Below, in pieces: positions 16,432 through 26,348 of a stretch of 64,000 nt of DNA (positions are counted from its first letter, which is position 1; every line of letters starts with the position of its first letter). The DNA lies in assembly GCA_036397095.1 (NCBI GenBank), contig DASWJQ010000108.1:1-64000 (forward strand), read 5' to 3'. The notes under the pieces were generated by a model, which made no database searches, was not told the DNA's origin, and saw only the letters and a list, made by a program, of their open reading frames with translations. The position numbers were made by a program, and so were the translations under genes. This DNA comes from DASWJQ01 sp036397095 (GTDB lineage Bacteria; Chloroflexota; Anaerolineae; Anaerolineales; E44-bin32).

Positions 16432-18789
16432 ATGACGACACGCACCTTCGGTCAACGCATCAAGCGGAACGAAGACCCCCGGCTGCTGACCGGCCGAGCA
16501 CTCTTCGTCGACGACGTCAACCCGGCAGGTTTGACGCACGCCGCCTTCGTGCGCAGCCCCTATGCCCACGCCCGCATCAAGTCGATCGACACCTCGACGG
16601 CGCGCCAATTAGCAGGCGTGGTCGCCATCTACACGGCCGACGATCTTGGCGACTACTGGCGTAAGGGACCGCTCAACGTGTCGCCGCCCCCGATCGAGGG
16701 GCTCGAGTTCCACGAACGGACCCAGCCCATCCTGGCGCGTGACAAAGTGCGCCATGCTGGGGAAGCGCTGGCGGTAGTCATCGCCGAGAGTCGCTACCTG
16801 GCGGAAGACGCCGCCCACCAGATTGTCGTCGACTACGAGCCGCTGCCAGTCGTGGTCGAGCTTGAAGCCGCGCTCGAACCGGAGGCGGCGCTGATCCATG
16901 ACGACCTCGAATCGAACCGGGCGGCCCACGTCATCCAGCGGAAGGGCGACTTCGAGGCGGCCAAGGCCAAAGCCGACCTGGTGCTGACCCGGCGTCTCGA
17001 CTACGACCGCGGGGTGGCGGCGGCCATGGAAAACCGCGGCATCGTCGCCGACTGGGACCGTCTCAACCAGCGGCTGACAGTCTGGGACACAACCCAGGCA
17101 CCCATCCCGATCCGCAACGGGCTGGCCGGCATGCTCGGGCTGTCGGAGGACCAGGTGCGGGTGGTGGCGCCTTTTATCGGCGGTGGGTTTGGTCCCAAAA
17201 TTATGATGTTCTATCCGGAAGAAATGCTGATCCCGTGGATTGCGCTGCAGCTGCAGCGGCCCGTCAAGTGGATCGAAGATCGCGCCGAGAACTTCGTGGC
17301 CACCAGCCACGAGCGGGGTCAAATCCATGATGTCGAGTTCGCATTCACCAGGGACGGCCGACTGCTGGCTGTCAAGGATGTCTTTCTGCACGACAGCGGT
17401 GCCTACGATCCGTACGGCTTGACCATTCCCATCAACAGCCAGTGCACGTTGCTCGGCGCCTACGACGTGCCCAACTACTATTCGGAATTCACGGCGGTCT
17501 TCACCAACAAGACGATCGTCACGCCCTATCGAGGCGCCGGCCGCCAGCATGGTGTGTTTGTCATGGAGCGGATGCTCGACCTGGCGGCGCGCGAACTGGA
17601 CCTCGATCCGACCGAAATCCGCCGCCTGAACTTCATTCCTTCGGACGCCTATCCCTACGACAACCAGATCATTTACCAGGACTTTGCCCCCCTGGTTTAC
17701 GACAGCGGTAACCATGAGCCGGTGCTGGACAAGACGATGGAGCTCATTGGCTACCGACAGTTCCGCGATGAGATCCAGCCGGCGGCCCGCAAGCAGGGGA
17801 GAAAGTTGGGTCTTGGGTTGGTGTACTACGTGGAGGGCACCGGCATTGGCCCCTACGAAGGGGCGCGCGTGCAGATCCAACCGAGCGGCAAGGTCAGCGT
17901 CGTCACCGGCGTCGGCACCCAGGGGCAGGGCCATTTCACAAGCTTCGCCCAGGTGGTGTCCGACCAATTGGGCGTGCCCGTCGACCAGATCACGGTCGTG
18001 ACCGGTGACACCGACCAGTTCCATTGGGGAACCGGAACCTTCGCCAGCCGCGGGGCCGTGGTGGCCGGTAATGCCATCCATGCCGCTGCCAAGGAAGTGC
18101 GGCGCAAGGTGTTGGCGATGGCCAGCGAAAAACTGGAAGCGGCCGTCGAAGACCTGGAGCTGGACGGCGGATCGGTACAGGTGAAAGGCGTGCCCAGCTC
18201 GGCTATTCCGCTCGGCCAACTGGCTGCCGAAGCCAACCCGCTGCGAGGGGCGGTCAAACCCGGCACCGAGCCCGGTTTGGAGGCCACCGACTATTTTGGC
18301 CCGGAACGTGGCGCCACGGCCTACGGGGCCCATGCCATGATCGTCGAAGTCGACCAGCAGACGATGCAGGTCCACATCGATAAGTACGTTGTGGTGCACG
18401 ATTGCGGCCGGGTGATCAACCCGCTAATCCTCGACGGCCAAATACACGGCGGGGTGGCGCAGGGGCTGGGCAATGCTTTCTTCGAGGAGTTGATCTATGA
18501 CGAAAACGGCCAGCTGCTCAACGGCTCCTTCATGGATTACTTGCTGCCGACGGCGTCGGATGTCCCGCGCATGATCGTCGACCATCTCGAGACCCCGTCG
18601 CCGCTGAATCCACTGGGGGTCAAAGGGGCTGGAGAAGCCGGTGCCATCCCGGTGGCGGCGCTGTTCGCACAAGCAGTCGAGGATGCATTGGACCTGCCCG
18701 ATCTCGAGCTACTCGAGATACCCCTGAGCCCAAGCCGTCTGTGGGAGCGGGTCGAGGCCGAACGACTGGCCGCGGCCGCCGAGGCCTAA
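16432..18789 (+). CDS. Molybdenum hydroxylase large subunit (xanthine dehydrogenase / CoxL-like family)
   Basis: The 785-residue molybdopterin subunit that hydroxylates a substrate carbon. Motifs: RNEDPRLLTGRALFVDD, a GGGFGPK cofactor loop near 250, PYRGAGRQHG (365-374), GTQGQGHF, and KGAGEAG with the catalytic Glu near 735. The active-site loop reads TPYRGAGRQ, not the AYxCSFR motif of true (form I) CO dehydrogenase, so CO oxidation should not be assumed; aldehyde, purine or N-heterocycle hydroxylation fits better. It is separated from its FAD and Fe-S partners by an amidase, allG, the inserted IVP gene and a cyclase, and is directly followed by allH. Confidence 0.9.
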   Translation: MTTRTFGQRIKRNEDPRLLTGRALFVDDVNPAGLTHAAFVRSPYAHARIKSIDTSTARQLAGVVAIYTADDLGDYWRKGPLNVSPPPIEGLEFHERTQPILARDKVRHAGEALAVVIAESRYLAEDAAHQIVVDYEPLPVVVELEAALEPEAALIHDDLESNRAAHVIQRKGDFEAAKAKADLVLTRRLDYDRGVAAAMENRGIVADWDRLNQRLTVWDTTQAPIPIRNGLAGMLGLSEDQVRVVAPFIGGGFGPKIMMFYPEEMLIPWIALQLQRPVKWIEDRAENFVATSHERGQIHDVEFAFTRDGRLLAVKDVFLHDSGAYDPYGLTIPINSQCTLLGAYDVPNYYSEFTAVFTNKTIVTPYRGAGRQHGVFVMERMLDLAARELDLDPTEIRRLNFIPSDAYPYDNQIIYQDFAPLVYDSGNHEPVLDKTMELIGYRQFRDEIQPAARKQGRKLGLGLVYYVEGTGIGPYEGARVQIQPSGKVSVVTGVGTQGQGHFTSFAQVVSDQLGVPVDQITVVTGDTDQFHWGTGTFASRGAVVAGNAIHAAAKEVRRKVLAMASEKLEAAVEDLELDGGSVQVKGVPSSAIPLGQLAAEANPLRGAVKPGTEPGLEATDYFGPERGATAYGAHAMIVEVDQQTMQVHIDKYVVVHDCGRVINPLILDGQIHGGVAQGLGNAFFEELIYDENGQLLNGSFMDYLLPTASDVPRMIVDHLETPSPLNPLGVKGAGEAGAIPVAALFAQAVEDALDLPDLELLEIPLSPSRLWERVEAERLAAAAEA

Positions 18790-19665
18790 TTGCGGATCCG
18801 AGCACTGCGCCTGACTCCGGTTGCCCGAGCCTGGCTCCAGGCCGCCGGCCCCGCCAGGCCGCTGCACATCTTTTCCCAGGTCTGCAACCTGATAGACGAC
18901 GGCGGCCGGGTCCTATCGCTGCAAACGGCCCGGCTGGCCGACGGTCCACTATCCCTGACCGTGCCGGCGCAGGTCGGGGGCGGGCAGGGATTGGGGCATT
19001 GGATCCATGATCAGACTTCCATTGTTCGATTAGAAGATAGGCTCACAGTCGGCAAATTGACGATCGATTGGGCTGGCGCCGAAAACTGGGATCCGACCCC
19101 TGATTGGCAGCGGTTGCGAGCCGACCAGGGTTTTACGAGCAGGCTGCCGGCGCTGCGCCGGTTGCTGGCGGCTGGGGCGCCACCTGGGGGATTGGCTGGT
19201 CTGCTAGACGAGGGAGAGTTGGCCGCGGACTCACTGGCGGCCCAGCTGTTGGCTACTGCCGGCCCGCTGGCCGCCGCTTTGCAGTCAGCGTTGCGATCGG
19301 GTAATCGGAGCCGCCTGCAGCCGGCGGCGGCCGGGCTGGCCGGCTTGGGCGGCGGTCTGACTCCATCCGGCGACGACTATCTGGTTGGGGTGATGCATGC
19401 CTTGTGGATCCAGCGGCCGCCGGCCGAGTCGACCGAGCTGTCGGAGCTGCTGGTGAGCGCGGCCGTGCCACGTACCACCCCCCTATCGGCGGCCTGGCTG
19501 CAGGCAGCCGCCGACGGGCAGGCCTCGCGGCTGTGGCATGATTTGCTGGAGGCGCTGTTGTCGGCCGAAGGGGGAGCGATTGAAGCACCGGCCCGGGCCC
19601 TGATGGCAGTTGGTCATACCTCGGGTGCCGATGCGCTGGCCGGCTTCCTGCAAGCATTCGAGTAG
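18790..19665 (+). CDS. allH: DUF2877 protein, AllH-like oxamate carbamoyltransferase subunit
   Basis: A 291-residue DUF2877 protein (formerly YlbF type). The hallmark GLGGGLTPSGDDYLVGVMHA lies at about 180-200, with an N-terminal HIFSQVCNLI segment typical of the family. In E. coli AllH works with AllF and AllG in oxamate carbamoyltransferase. The start is TTG immediately after the Mo subunit stop, so translation is probably coupled. The gene ends the plus-strand operon and is followed by a bidirectional terminator. Confidence 0.82.
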   Translation: MRIRALRLTPVARAWLQAAGPARPLHIFSQVCNLIDDGGRVLSLQTARLADGPLSLTVPAQVGGGQGLGHWIHDQTSIVRLEDRLTVGKLTIDWAGAENWDPTPDWQRLRADQGFTSRLPALRRLLAAGAPPGGLAGLLDEGELAADSLAAQLLATAGPLAAALQSALRSGNRSRLQPAAAGLAGLGGGLTPSGDDYLVGVMHALWIQRPPAESTELSELLVSAAVPRTTPLSAAWLQAAADGQASRLWHDLLEALLSAEGGAIEAPARALMAVGHTSGADALAGFLQAFE

Positions 19666-19692
19666 CTGCCCATATCATCGGGGGATCAAAAA

Positions 19693-19721
19693 AAAGCGGC
19701 GCAGCTTTGCTGCGCCGCTTT
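19693..19721 (-). terminator. Bidirectional terminator between allH and the permease
   Basis: A perfect 13-bp stem (AAAGCGGCGCAGC / GCTGCGCCGCTTT) with a TTT loop. On the minus strand it ends in eight T residues, an ideal terminator for the permease; on the plus strand a short T-run follows, so it also closes the allH operon. Confidence 0.85.
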
Positions 19722-19744
19722 CGGGAACCCCGACTGCGAAGTGG

Positions 19745-21157
19745 TTAGTCGCCCATTCCCATTTCGGTCGTCCGGCCAGTCCCAACAGCATGGGATTCGA
19801 CGCTGGCAACCGCGGGCGGCTTGAAGACCAGGAAGATCAGGTTGAGCAGGATGCCCGCTACGGCGCCGGTAGCGATCGCCGGCCAGCCGAAGGGGAACAG
19901 CCCCTGCAGCAACGGGATCGGCAGGAAGCCACCGGCGTAGCCGATGTGGCCGCCCACGCCGATCACCATGATGACAGCACCGATGGCCAGCTGCTTCGGA
20001 TCGAACAGGTTGACCTTCTCCGACATGATCAGGGCAATGCCTTGCATGCCGATCACGCCGAACAGGTAGATAGCCAGTCCGCCCGAAACCGCCAGCGGGA
20101 TGCTGTTGACCACCGCCACCAGCTGGCCGCTGAAGGCCAGGATCATGGCGATGATGCCGCCGCCAATCAGGGCGGGGCCGGAGTAGTTGCGGGTGATCAC
20201 CATCAGCGAGTTGTTCTCGCCGTAGTTGGTGCCGGCAACACCACCGATCAAGCCGTTGGTCATGTCGCCCAGACCGTCCAGTACCAGGTTGAGGCCGATG
20301 AACTCACTGAGCTTCTGCTTCGGCCGCCCCATCTGATCGGCCAGGTTGTCGACGTACAGGCTGATCTGATACAGGTGGGCTGTTGATTCAGGGATGGTGG
20401 CGATGGCCATGGCGGCGATGCCGAAGATGGCGGTCGCAGCCAGTTCACTGCTGAAGTTCGGGAAGGTGAAGTGCGGCACCGTGATCAGGCTGGCCGCACC
20501 CACGCCACTGAAATCGACCAGGCCGAAGGGGATCGCCACCAGGTAGCCGACGACGGCACCCAACAGCACTGGGATCATCCCGATGAAGCCGCGGCCCTGC
20601 AGGTAGACCGAGAAGATGATGGTCACCAGCAAGGTGATCAAGGCGACGCCCCAGTGAGAGCTGGACATGTCGAGCGCAGCGAAGCCGAGGGCGAACCCGA
20701 TGACCGCGGCCACCGAGCCCGTCACAATTGGCGGGAGGACCACGTCGATCGATTTCTTGCCTCCGGAGAAGCGAATGATCAAGCCGATGGCGATGTTGAC
20801 CAAGCCGGTGACGATAATGCCGGCCTGGGCCGCGCCGATCAGCTCATCGCTGGCCGGGACACCGAACTGAGCGCCCGTGACCGCCAATGTGGCGGCGATG
20901 TAGCTGAAGCTCGAGCCATAGTACAGCGGGATGAACGTTCCGATCCCGAGTCGTGAGCCGAGCAGGGCCACCAGTGTGGCCAGACCGGAGGCAAACAGCA
21001 CAGTGCTGACGTGGAACCCGACGAGCAAGGCCACCAACACGGTGGCGGGGAACATGGTCAGCACGTGCTGAAGTCCGAGGAGCACCAACTGTCCGATTGG
21101 GGGTGTGTCATTGGGCAAGTAGCCCATGACCTTGACCTTTGGGGACTCCATGGTCAT
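19745..21157 (-). CDS. NCS2-family nucleobase (uracil/xanthine-type) permease
   Basis: A 470-residue membrane transporter of the nucleobase-ascorbate (NCS2) family with about 12-14 membrane segments. Family features are LLGLQHVLTMFPATVLVALLV at the start, the PLYYGSSFSYIAA segment, and a NYGENNSLMVITRNYSG block resembling the signature region near the substrate site. Such permeases import uracil, xanthine or uric acid with protons. Its convergent position beside the Mo-hydroxylase/AllG/AllH island supports a purine or related heterocycle as the imported substrate. The start is the ATG preceded by GAGGAGA; a longer open frame upstream is dismissed because it lacks family sequence. Confidence 0.9.
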   Translation of the reverse strand: MTMESPKVKVMGYLPNDTPPIGQLVLLGLQHVLTMFPATVLVALLVGFHVSTVLFASGLATLVALLGSRLGIGTFIPLYYGSSFSYIAATLAVTGAQFGVPASDELIGAAQAGIIVTGLVNIAIGLIIRFSGGKKSIDVVLPPIVTGSVAAVIGFALGFAALDMSSSHWGVALITLLVTIIFSVYLQGRGFIGMIPVLLGAVVGYLVAIPFGLVDFSGVGAASLITVPHFTFPNFSSELAATAIFGIAAMAIATIPESTAHLYQISLYVDNLADQMGRPKQKLSEFIGLNLVLDGLGDMTNGLIGGVAGTNYGENNSLMVITRNYSGPALIGGGIIAMILAFSGQLVAVVNSIPLAVSGGLAIYLFGVIGMQGIALIMSEKVNLFDPKQLAIGAVIMVIGVGGHIGYAGGFLPIPLLQGLFPFGWPAIATGAVAGILLNLIFLVFKPPAVASVESHAVGTGRTTEMGMGD

Positions 21158-21535
21158 TATGTTCTCCTCTTCACAAAGGAATGTGTCTAGTAAAAGCGCT
21201 TGGGTTGGACGCGGGGCGCTTGGTCCGCCGCACCGCGAGTGCAGTTCGAGGTCTCCAACACCTCCTTGGCGCAAGAGAGCCATAGCCGGCAGGTGGTGGG
21301 GTGGGGTTCCCAAGTGTTGCTTCGCGGGCGGTCAGCAGGCGTTGTGTTTGCCTGCATCCGCGTCGGCACCCTCCGGCGGTGTGATCCATGTAGGAAAACA
21401 CCAGATGTGGGAAAAAGTGTCGCTGAATCCCCACACTTATGCTTAGACTAGCACGGTAGCGGGTATGATTCTGGGTCCGCCAATCACATCCTCGACCGCC
21501 ATTCGTCACATCACGACAGGGCGGCCCGTGTTTGG
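21158..21535. other. Intergenic region with possible long permease leader
   Basis: About 380 bases without a credible gene. Apart from the permease Shine-Dalgarno (GAGGAGA, 21162-21168) I see no riboswitch consensus and no clear promoter on the minus strand, although a long structured leader is possible. Short open frames here are Arg/Pro-rich and look non-coding. Confidence 0.5.
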
Positions 21536-21564
21536 TTGACGGCCCCTAAGCGCTACGTTACAAT
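21536..21564 (+). promoter_or_regulatory. Promoter of the tRNA-Ala pair
   Basis: TTGACG (21536-21541), an exact 17-base spacer and TACAAT (21559-21564), ending 16 bases before the first tRNA. The strongest promoter match in the window. Confidence 0.75.
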
Positions 21565-21580
21565 GCGCTCATCCCTTCGG

Positions 21581-21653
21581 GGGCCTGTAGCGCAGTTGGG
21601 AGCGCGCTTCAATCGCACTGAAGAGGTCGCGGGTTCGAATCCCGCCAGGTCCA
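21581..21653 (+). tRNA. tRNA-Ala (anticodon CGC)
   Basis: The 73-base gene folds as a full cloverleaf: acceptor GGGCCTG/CAGGTCC with the G3-U70 pair that marks alanine tRNAs, D-stem GCGC/GCGC, anticodon stem CTTCA/TGAAG with loop ATCGCAC (anticodon CGC), and T-arm GCGGGTTCGAATCCCGC. The terminal CCA is not encoded. A second alanine tRNA follows 15 bases later. Confidence 0.95.
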
Positions 21654-21668
21654 CAGACAACCTAGCCT

Positions 21669-21741
21669 GGGCCCATAGCGCAGTTGGGAGCGCGTCTCAA
21701 TGGCATTGAGAAGGTCGTGGGTTCGAATCCCACTGGGTCCA
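21669..21741 (+). tRNA. tRNA-Ala (anticodon GGC)
   Basis: A 73-base cloverleaf: acceptor GGGCCCA/TGGGTCC again with G3-U70, D-stem GCGC/GCGC, anticodon stem TCTCA/TGAGA, loop ATGGCAT (anticodon GGC), and T-arm GTGGGTTCGAATCCCAC. It is very similar to the preceding tRNA, probably a tandem duplication that diverged in the anticodon and acceptor stems. CCA is not encoded. Confidence 0.95.
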
Positions 21742-21778
21742 CCTGAACTGCCCGTCCGCCCGGATGGGCAGTTTCCGT

Positions 21779-21929
21779 TAACCACAAAGACTCGAAGAGC
21801 ACAAAGGGTTCAATATGTACACAAAGAAGTGCAGACGACGTGTGAGTGAGCTGCAGCGCAGTCAGCCATGTATGTCTTTCTTTGTGCACCTCCCTTCCCC
21901 CCTTTGTGTCCTTCGCGTCTTTGTGGTTA
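21779..21929. repeat. MITE-like 151-base element with 29-base terminal inverted repeats
   Basis: The two ends (21779-21807 and 21901-21929) are inverted copies differing at 3 of 29 positions (TAACCACAAAGA...CACAAAGG). Inner arms (GTACACAAAGAA and the complement of TTCTTTGTGCAC) extend the pairing. There is no open reading frame of note. It resembles the dispersed ACCACAAAGAC repeats of Chloroflexota and other phyla, and looks like a non-autonomous palindromic element lying between the tRNAs and leuS. Confidence 0.7.
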
Positions 21930-21944
21930 CCCTGCGGGCGCCGC

Positions 21945-21973
21945 TTGCATTCTGGCCGGAACCCGTTTAACAT
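21945..21973 (+). promoter_or_regulatory. Probable leuS promoter
   Basis: TTGCAT (21945-21950), a 17-base spacer and TAACAT (21968-21973), placing the transcript start about 20 bases before the T-box leader. Confidence 0.5.
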
Positions 21974-22000
21974 GGGTTGTCACAATCGAGATTCCTTAAG

Positions 22001-22265
22001 GCTGAGGCAGGAGTAGTAGGGCCTCCCACAGTGAGCCGGGGACGGTGGAAGCCCGGCAAGGCGACCTCGGATCGCCGCCAAGCCTGAACTCGCCTGTCGC
22101 CCGCCGCTGGTCGGCGGGGCAGCCCTTCCGGTGAACGCCGAGTAGCTGGGAGCGGGTGCGCCCGATAACGCGCCAAGAGCGGCCGGCCGGATTTCCGGTT
22201 GGCAAGCAGGGTGGTACCGCGGATCCCCTTTCGCCCCTGACGATGGCGAGAGGGGTCTTGTTTTT
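22001..22265 (+). promoter_or_regulatory. T-box riboswitch controlling leuS (specifier CUC)
   Basis: A classical T-box leader. Stem I begins with GGCAGG, then the AGTAGTA specifier-loop side; the 3' side reads GAACTCG, giving specifier CUC (22089-22091, leucine), closed by CCTGTC pairing with GGCAGG. The T-box proper GGGTGGTACCGCG is at about 22209-22221. A terminator stem (22222-22257) with a TTGTTTTT run follows. Uncharged tRNA-Leu would stabilise the antiterminator and turn leuS on. Confidence 0.9.
22222..22265 (+). terminator. T-box-regulated terminator
   Basis: GATCCCCTTTCGCC pairs with GGCGAGAGGGGTC, followed by TTGTTTTT. Its 5' arm overlaps the region following the T-box sequence, as expected for mutually exclusive antiterminator and terminator folds. 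Confidence 0.85.
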
Positions 22266-22325
22266 CCAGGGTCGCTTGGGCCGTGCCCCGGGCCGACCCG
22301 CAAGCAACGGCAAATGAGGTGGTGT

Positions 22326-24812
<2,487 letters not shown>

Positions 24813-24813
24813 G

Positions 24814-24888
24814 CCCCGAGTTTCCAGCAGGTACGCCCCAACGCCTCCAACGCAGGGGCGACTGGCCTAGACTTTGCTGGACTCGGGG
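24814..24888 (+). other. Long nested hairpin after leuS
   Basis: CCCCGAGT pairs with ACTCGGGG and, after a TT bulge, CCAGCA pairs with TGCTGG; inside them CGCCCC pairs with GGGGCG. The 75-base structure starts two bases after the leuS stop and has no U-run, so it is not a standard terminator. It could be a structured 3' end, a processing site or a repeat copy. Confidence 0.5.
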
Positions 24889-24950
24889 ACCCAGGAGAAC
24901 CGGCCCTCCGGCGGGTACCCAGCCCTCTCATCTCCGACCGCGCCCGCCCT

Positions 24951-24971
24951 GGGCGATCACAAGGATCGCCC
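24951..24971. repeat. Dispersed palindromic repeat, GGGCGATC type
   Basis: A perfect 8-bp inverted repeat GGGCGATC / GATCGCCC around ACAAG. It looks like a worn copy of the GGGCGACCACAAGGGTCGCCC repeat known from many Chloroflexota genomes. The rest of the leuS-creatininase gap (24889-25168) shows no credible gene. Confidence 0.5.
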
Positions 24972-25168
24972 ATACGCGCCAGCGGACGACAACGAGTTGC
25001 GCCCTATTTCGTTTAGGTGGAGGCTGGGGACCTTCTGCGCCAGTTTGAGATCCCACAAACCAAGGCAACTCCTCGCTGGATACGAATTGGGAGCACCGGC
25101 GGTTTCCCTTCCGAACTCGGTTCGGCAATACTTAATCAGCGAGCATCTGGCAAAGAGGGATGGCGACC

Positions 25169-25861
25169 ATGCGCATCGAAGATCTCAACTGGATGGATGT
25201 CGAACGTTACCTGGAGCAAGATGATCGTCTGCTCCTGGTGCTTGGTGCCTGCGAGCAGCATGGCTACCTGAGCCTGCAAACCGATGTACGCATCCCCCTG
25301 GCGCTGGCCGATGCCGCCTCGCAGCGCAGCGGCGCCCTGGTGGCGCCTCCAATCACTTACGGCGTCGCTCCTTGGTACGATAGCTATCCCGGCAATGTCA
25401 GCCTGCGTTTGGCGACCTTTCTGCAGGTCGTCGACGATCTGGTCCGGGCTTTCCACAAACAGGGCTTTCGCCGCTTGCTGGTGATCAACGGTCACGGCGG
25501 GAACGCACCGGCAAAGGTGCTGTTGGGCGAAGTTGTGAACCAGTTGACCGATTTGCGCCTAGGTTGGATTGAATGGTGGACTTCACCAAGTGTCCTCCAA
25601 CTGGCCGCCAAGCGGGGTTTGGAGCCGACCCACGCCTCGTGGCTCGAGGCCTTTGCTTTTACCAAAGTTGGCGAGCTGCCATCGGGAGAATCAACCGCGC
25701 CGGCGCAGGACAATCGGATTTACTCGGCCGAGGTGGAGCGCGCAAGGACCGGCGTTGGCCCCCTGGGTGGGCCCTATGAGGTCAGCGACGAAATCCAGGA
25801 AGCACTGTTCGAGGCGGCCCTCCGTGACATCCTCGAGGCCATTAAGGCGCTGGATCACTGA
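25169..25861 (+). CDS. Creatininase-family amidohydrolase
   Basis: A 230-residue member of the creatininase family (creatinine amidohydrolase, also MftE and FAPy deformylase relatives), which hydrolyse cyclic or peptide amides with two metals. Metal ligands are visible in ACEQHGYLSLQTD (E29, H31, D39), in INGHGGN and in the downstream THASWLEAFAF glutamate. The ATG at 25169 is chosen because GAGGG lies 9 bases upstream; an ATG at 25160 is too close to that site. Its substrate is unknown; cyclic amides from purine or folate metabolism are possible. Confidence 0.85.
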   Translation: MRIEDLNWMDVERYLEQDDRLLLVLGACEQHGYLSLQTDVRIPLALADAASQRSGALVAPPITYGVAPWYDSYPGNVSLRLATFLQVVDDLVRAFHKQGFRRLLVINGHGGNAPAKVLLGEVVNQLTDLRLGWIEWWTSPSVLQLAAKRGLEPTHASWLEAFAFTKVGELPSGESTAPAQDNRIYSAEVERARTGVGPLGGPYEVSDEIQEALFEAALRDILEAIKALDH

Positions 25862-25889
25862 TTGCCAGGGGACGCCGAGGGCGTACAAT
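25862..25889 (+). promoter_or_regulatory. Possible ridA promoter
   Basis: TTGCCA, a 16-base spacer and TACAAT (25884-25889), 33 bases before the ridA start. Confidence 0.5.
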
Positions 25890-25922
25890 CGCAAGTTGAA
25901 AACAGGTTCGAAGGAGCACTAG

Positions 25923-26330
25923 ATGAGGGGCAGAGGCAAGGAAGTGCTAATTGCCAGCCAGGCGCCCAAGGCGCTTGGGCCTTATTCGGCCGGGATCCGG
26001 TCGAACGGGATGATCTTCACCTCGGGCAATGTCGGCATCGACCCGGCCACCGGCAAGCTGGTAGACGGGGGTATCGAGGCCGAAACGCGGCAAGCGCTGG
26101 CCAATCTGGCGGCGGTGCTGGCCGCCGGCGGCTCATCGCTTGACCGAGTACTTAAGACAACTGTCTTCCTGGCCAACATGGATGACTATGCTGCCATGAA
26201 CCAGGTATATGCTGAGCATTTTGGGCAGGACCCCCCGGCCCGCTCCGCGGTCCAGGTGGTGCGGCTGCCCGCCGGAGCTCAGGTGGAGATCGAAGCGATC
26301 GCCGTGGTCGAGGAGCGGCTTGGCGACTAG
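25923..26330 (+). CDS. ridA: RidA-family enamine/imine deaminase
   Basis: A 135-residue YjgF/YER057c/UK114 protein, trimeric, which hydrolyses reactive enamines and imines such as 2-aminoacrylate made by PLP enzymes. Conserved features: APKALGPYSAGIRSNGMIFTSG, the substrate-carboxylate Arg107 in PPARSAVQV and Glu124 in VEIEAIAVV. Its length is typical. It is the first of a tandem with the response regulator 18 bases downstream, though the functional link is unclear. Confidence 0.92.
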   Translation: MRGRGKEVLIASQAPKALGPYSAGIRSNGMIFTSGNVGIDPATGKLVDGGIEAETRQALANLAAVLAAGGSSLDRVLKTTVFLANMDDYAAMNQVYAEHFGQDPPARSAVQVVRLPAGAQVEIEAIAVVEERLGD

Positions 26331-26348
26331 CTGTCGGCGGGGCGCACG

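Noticed and set aside
16609..18399. 596-residue open frame on the minus strand across the Mo subunit gene
   Set aside because: It lies fully antisense to a gene with intact family motifs and has His/Asp/Gly-rich composition typical of reverse-frame shadows in GC-rich DNA.
4752..18789. Aerobic CO dehydrogenase cluster
   Set aside because: coxG/D/E/M/S/L homologues are present but the large subunit lacks the AYxCSFR active-site motif of form I CO dehydrogenase.
21158..21313. N-terminal extension of the nucleobase permease
   Set aside because: The extra residues match no permease sequence, and a strong GAGGAGA site precedes ATG 21157.
21158..21535. Purine or xanthine riboswitch in the permease leader
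   Set aside because: I looked for the conserved purine-aptamer core and did not find it; only an unassigned long leader can be claimed.
21581..21929. tRNA-linked integrative element attachment site
   Set aside because: No integrase, no duplicated tRNA 3' end and only ordinary genes downstream; the inverted repeat looks like a MITE.
24874..25224. 116-residue frame between leuS and the creatininase gene
   Set aside because: It spans a repeat, overlaps the creatininase start and has Pro/Arg-rich composition without a ribosome-binding site.
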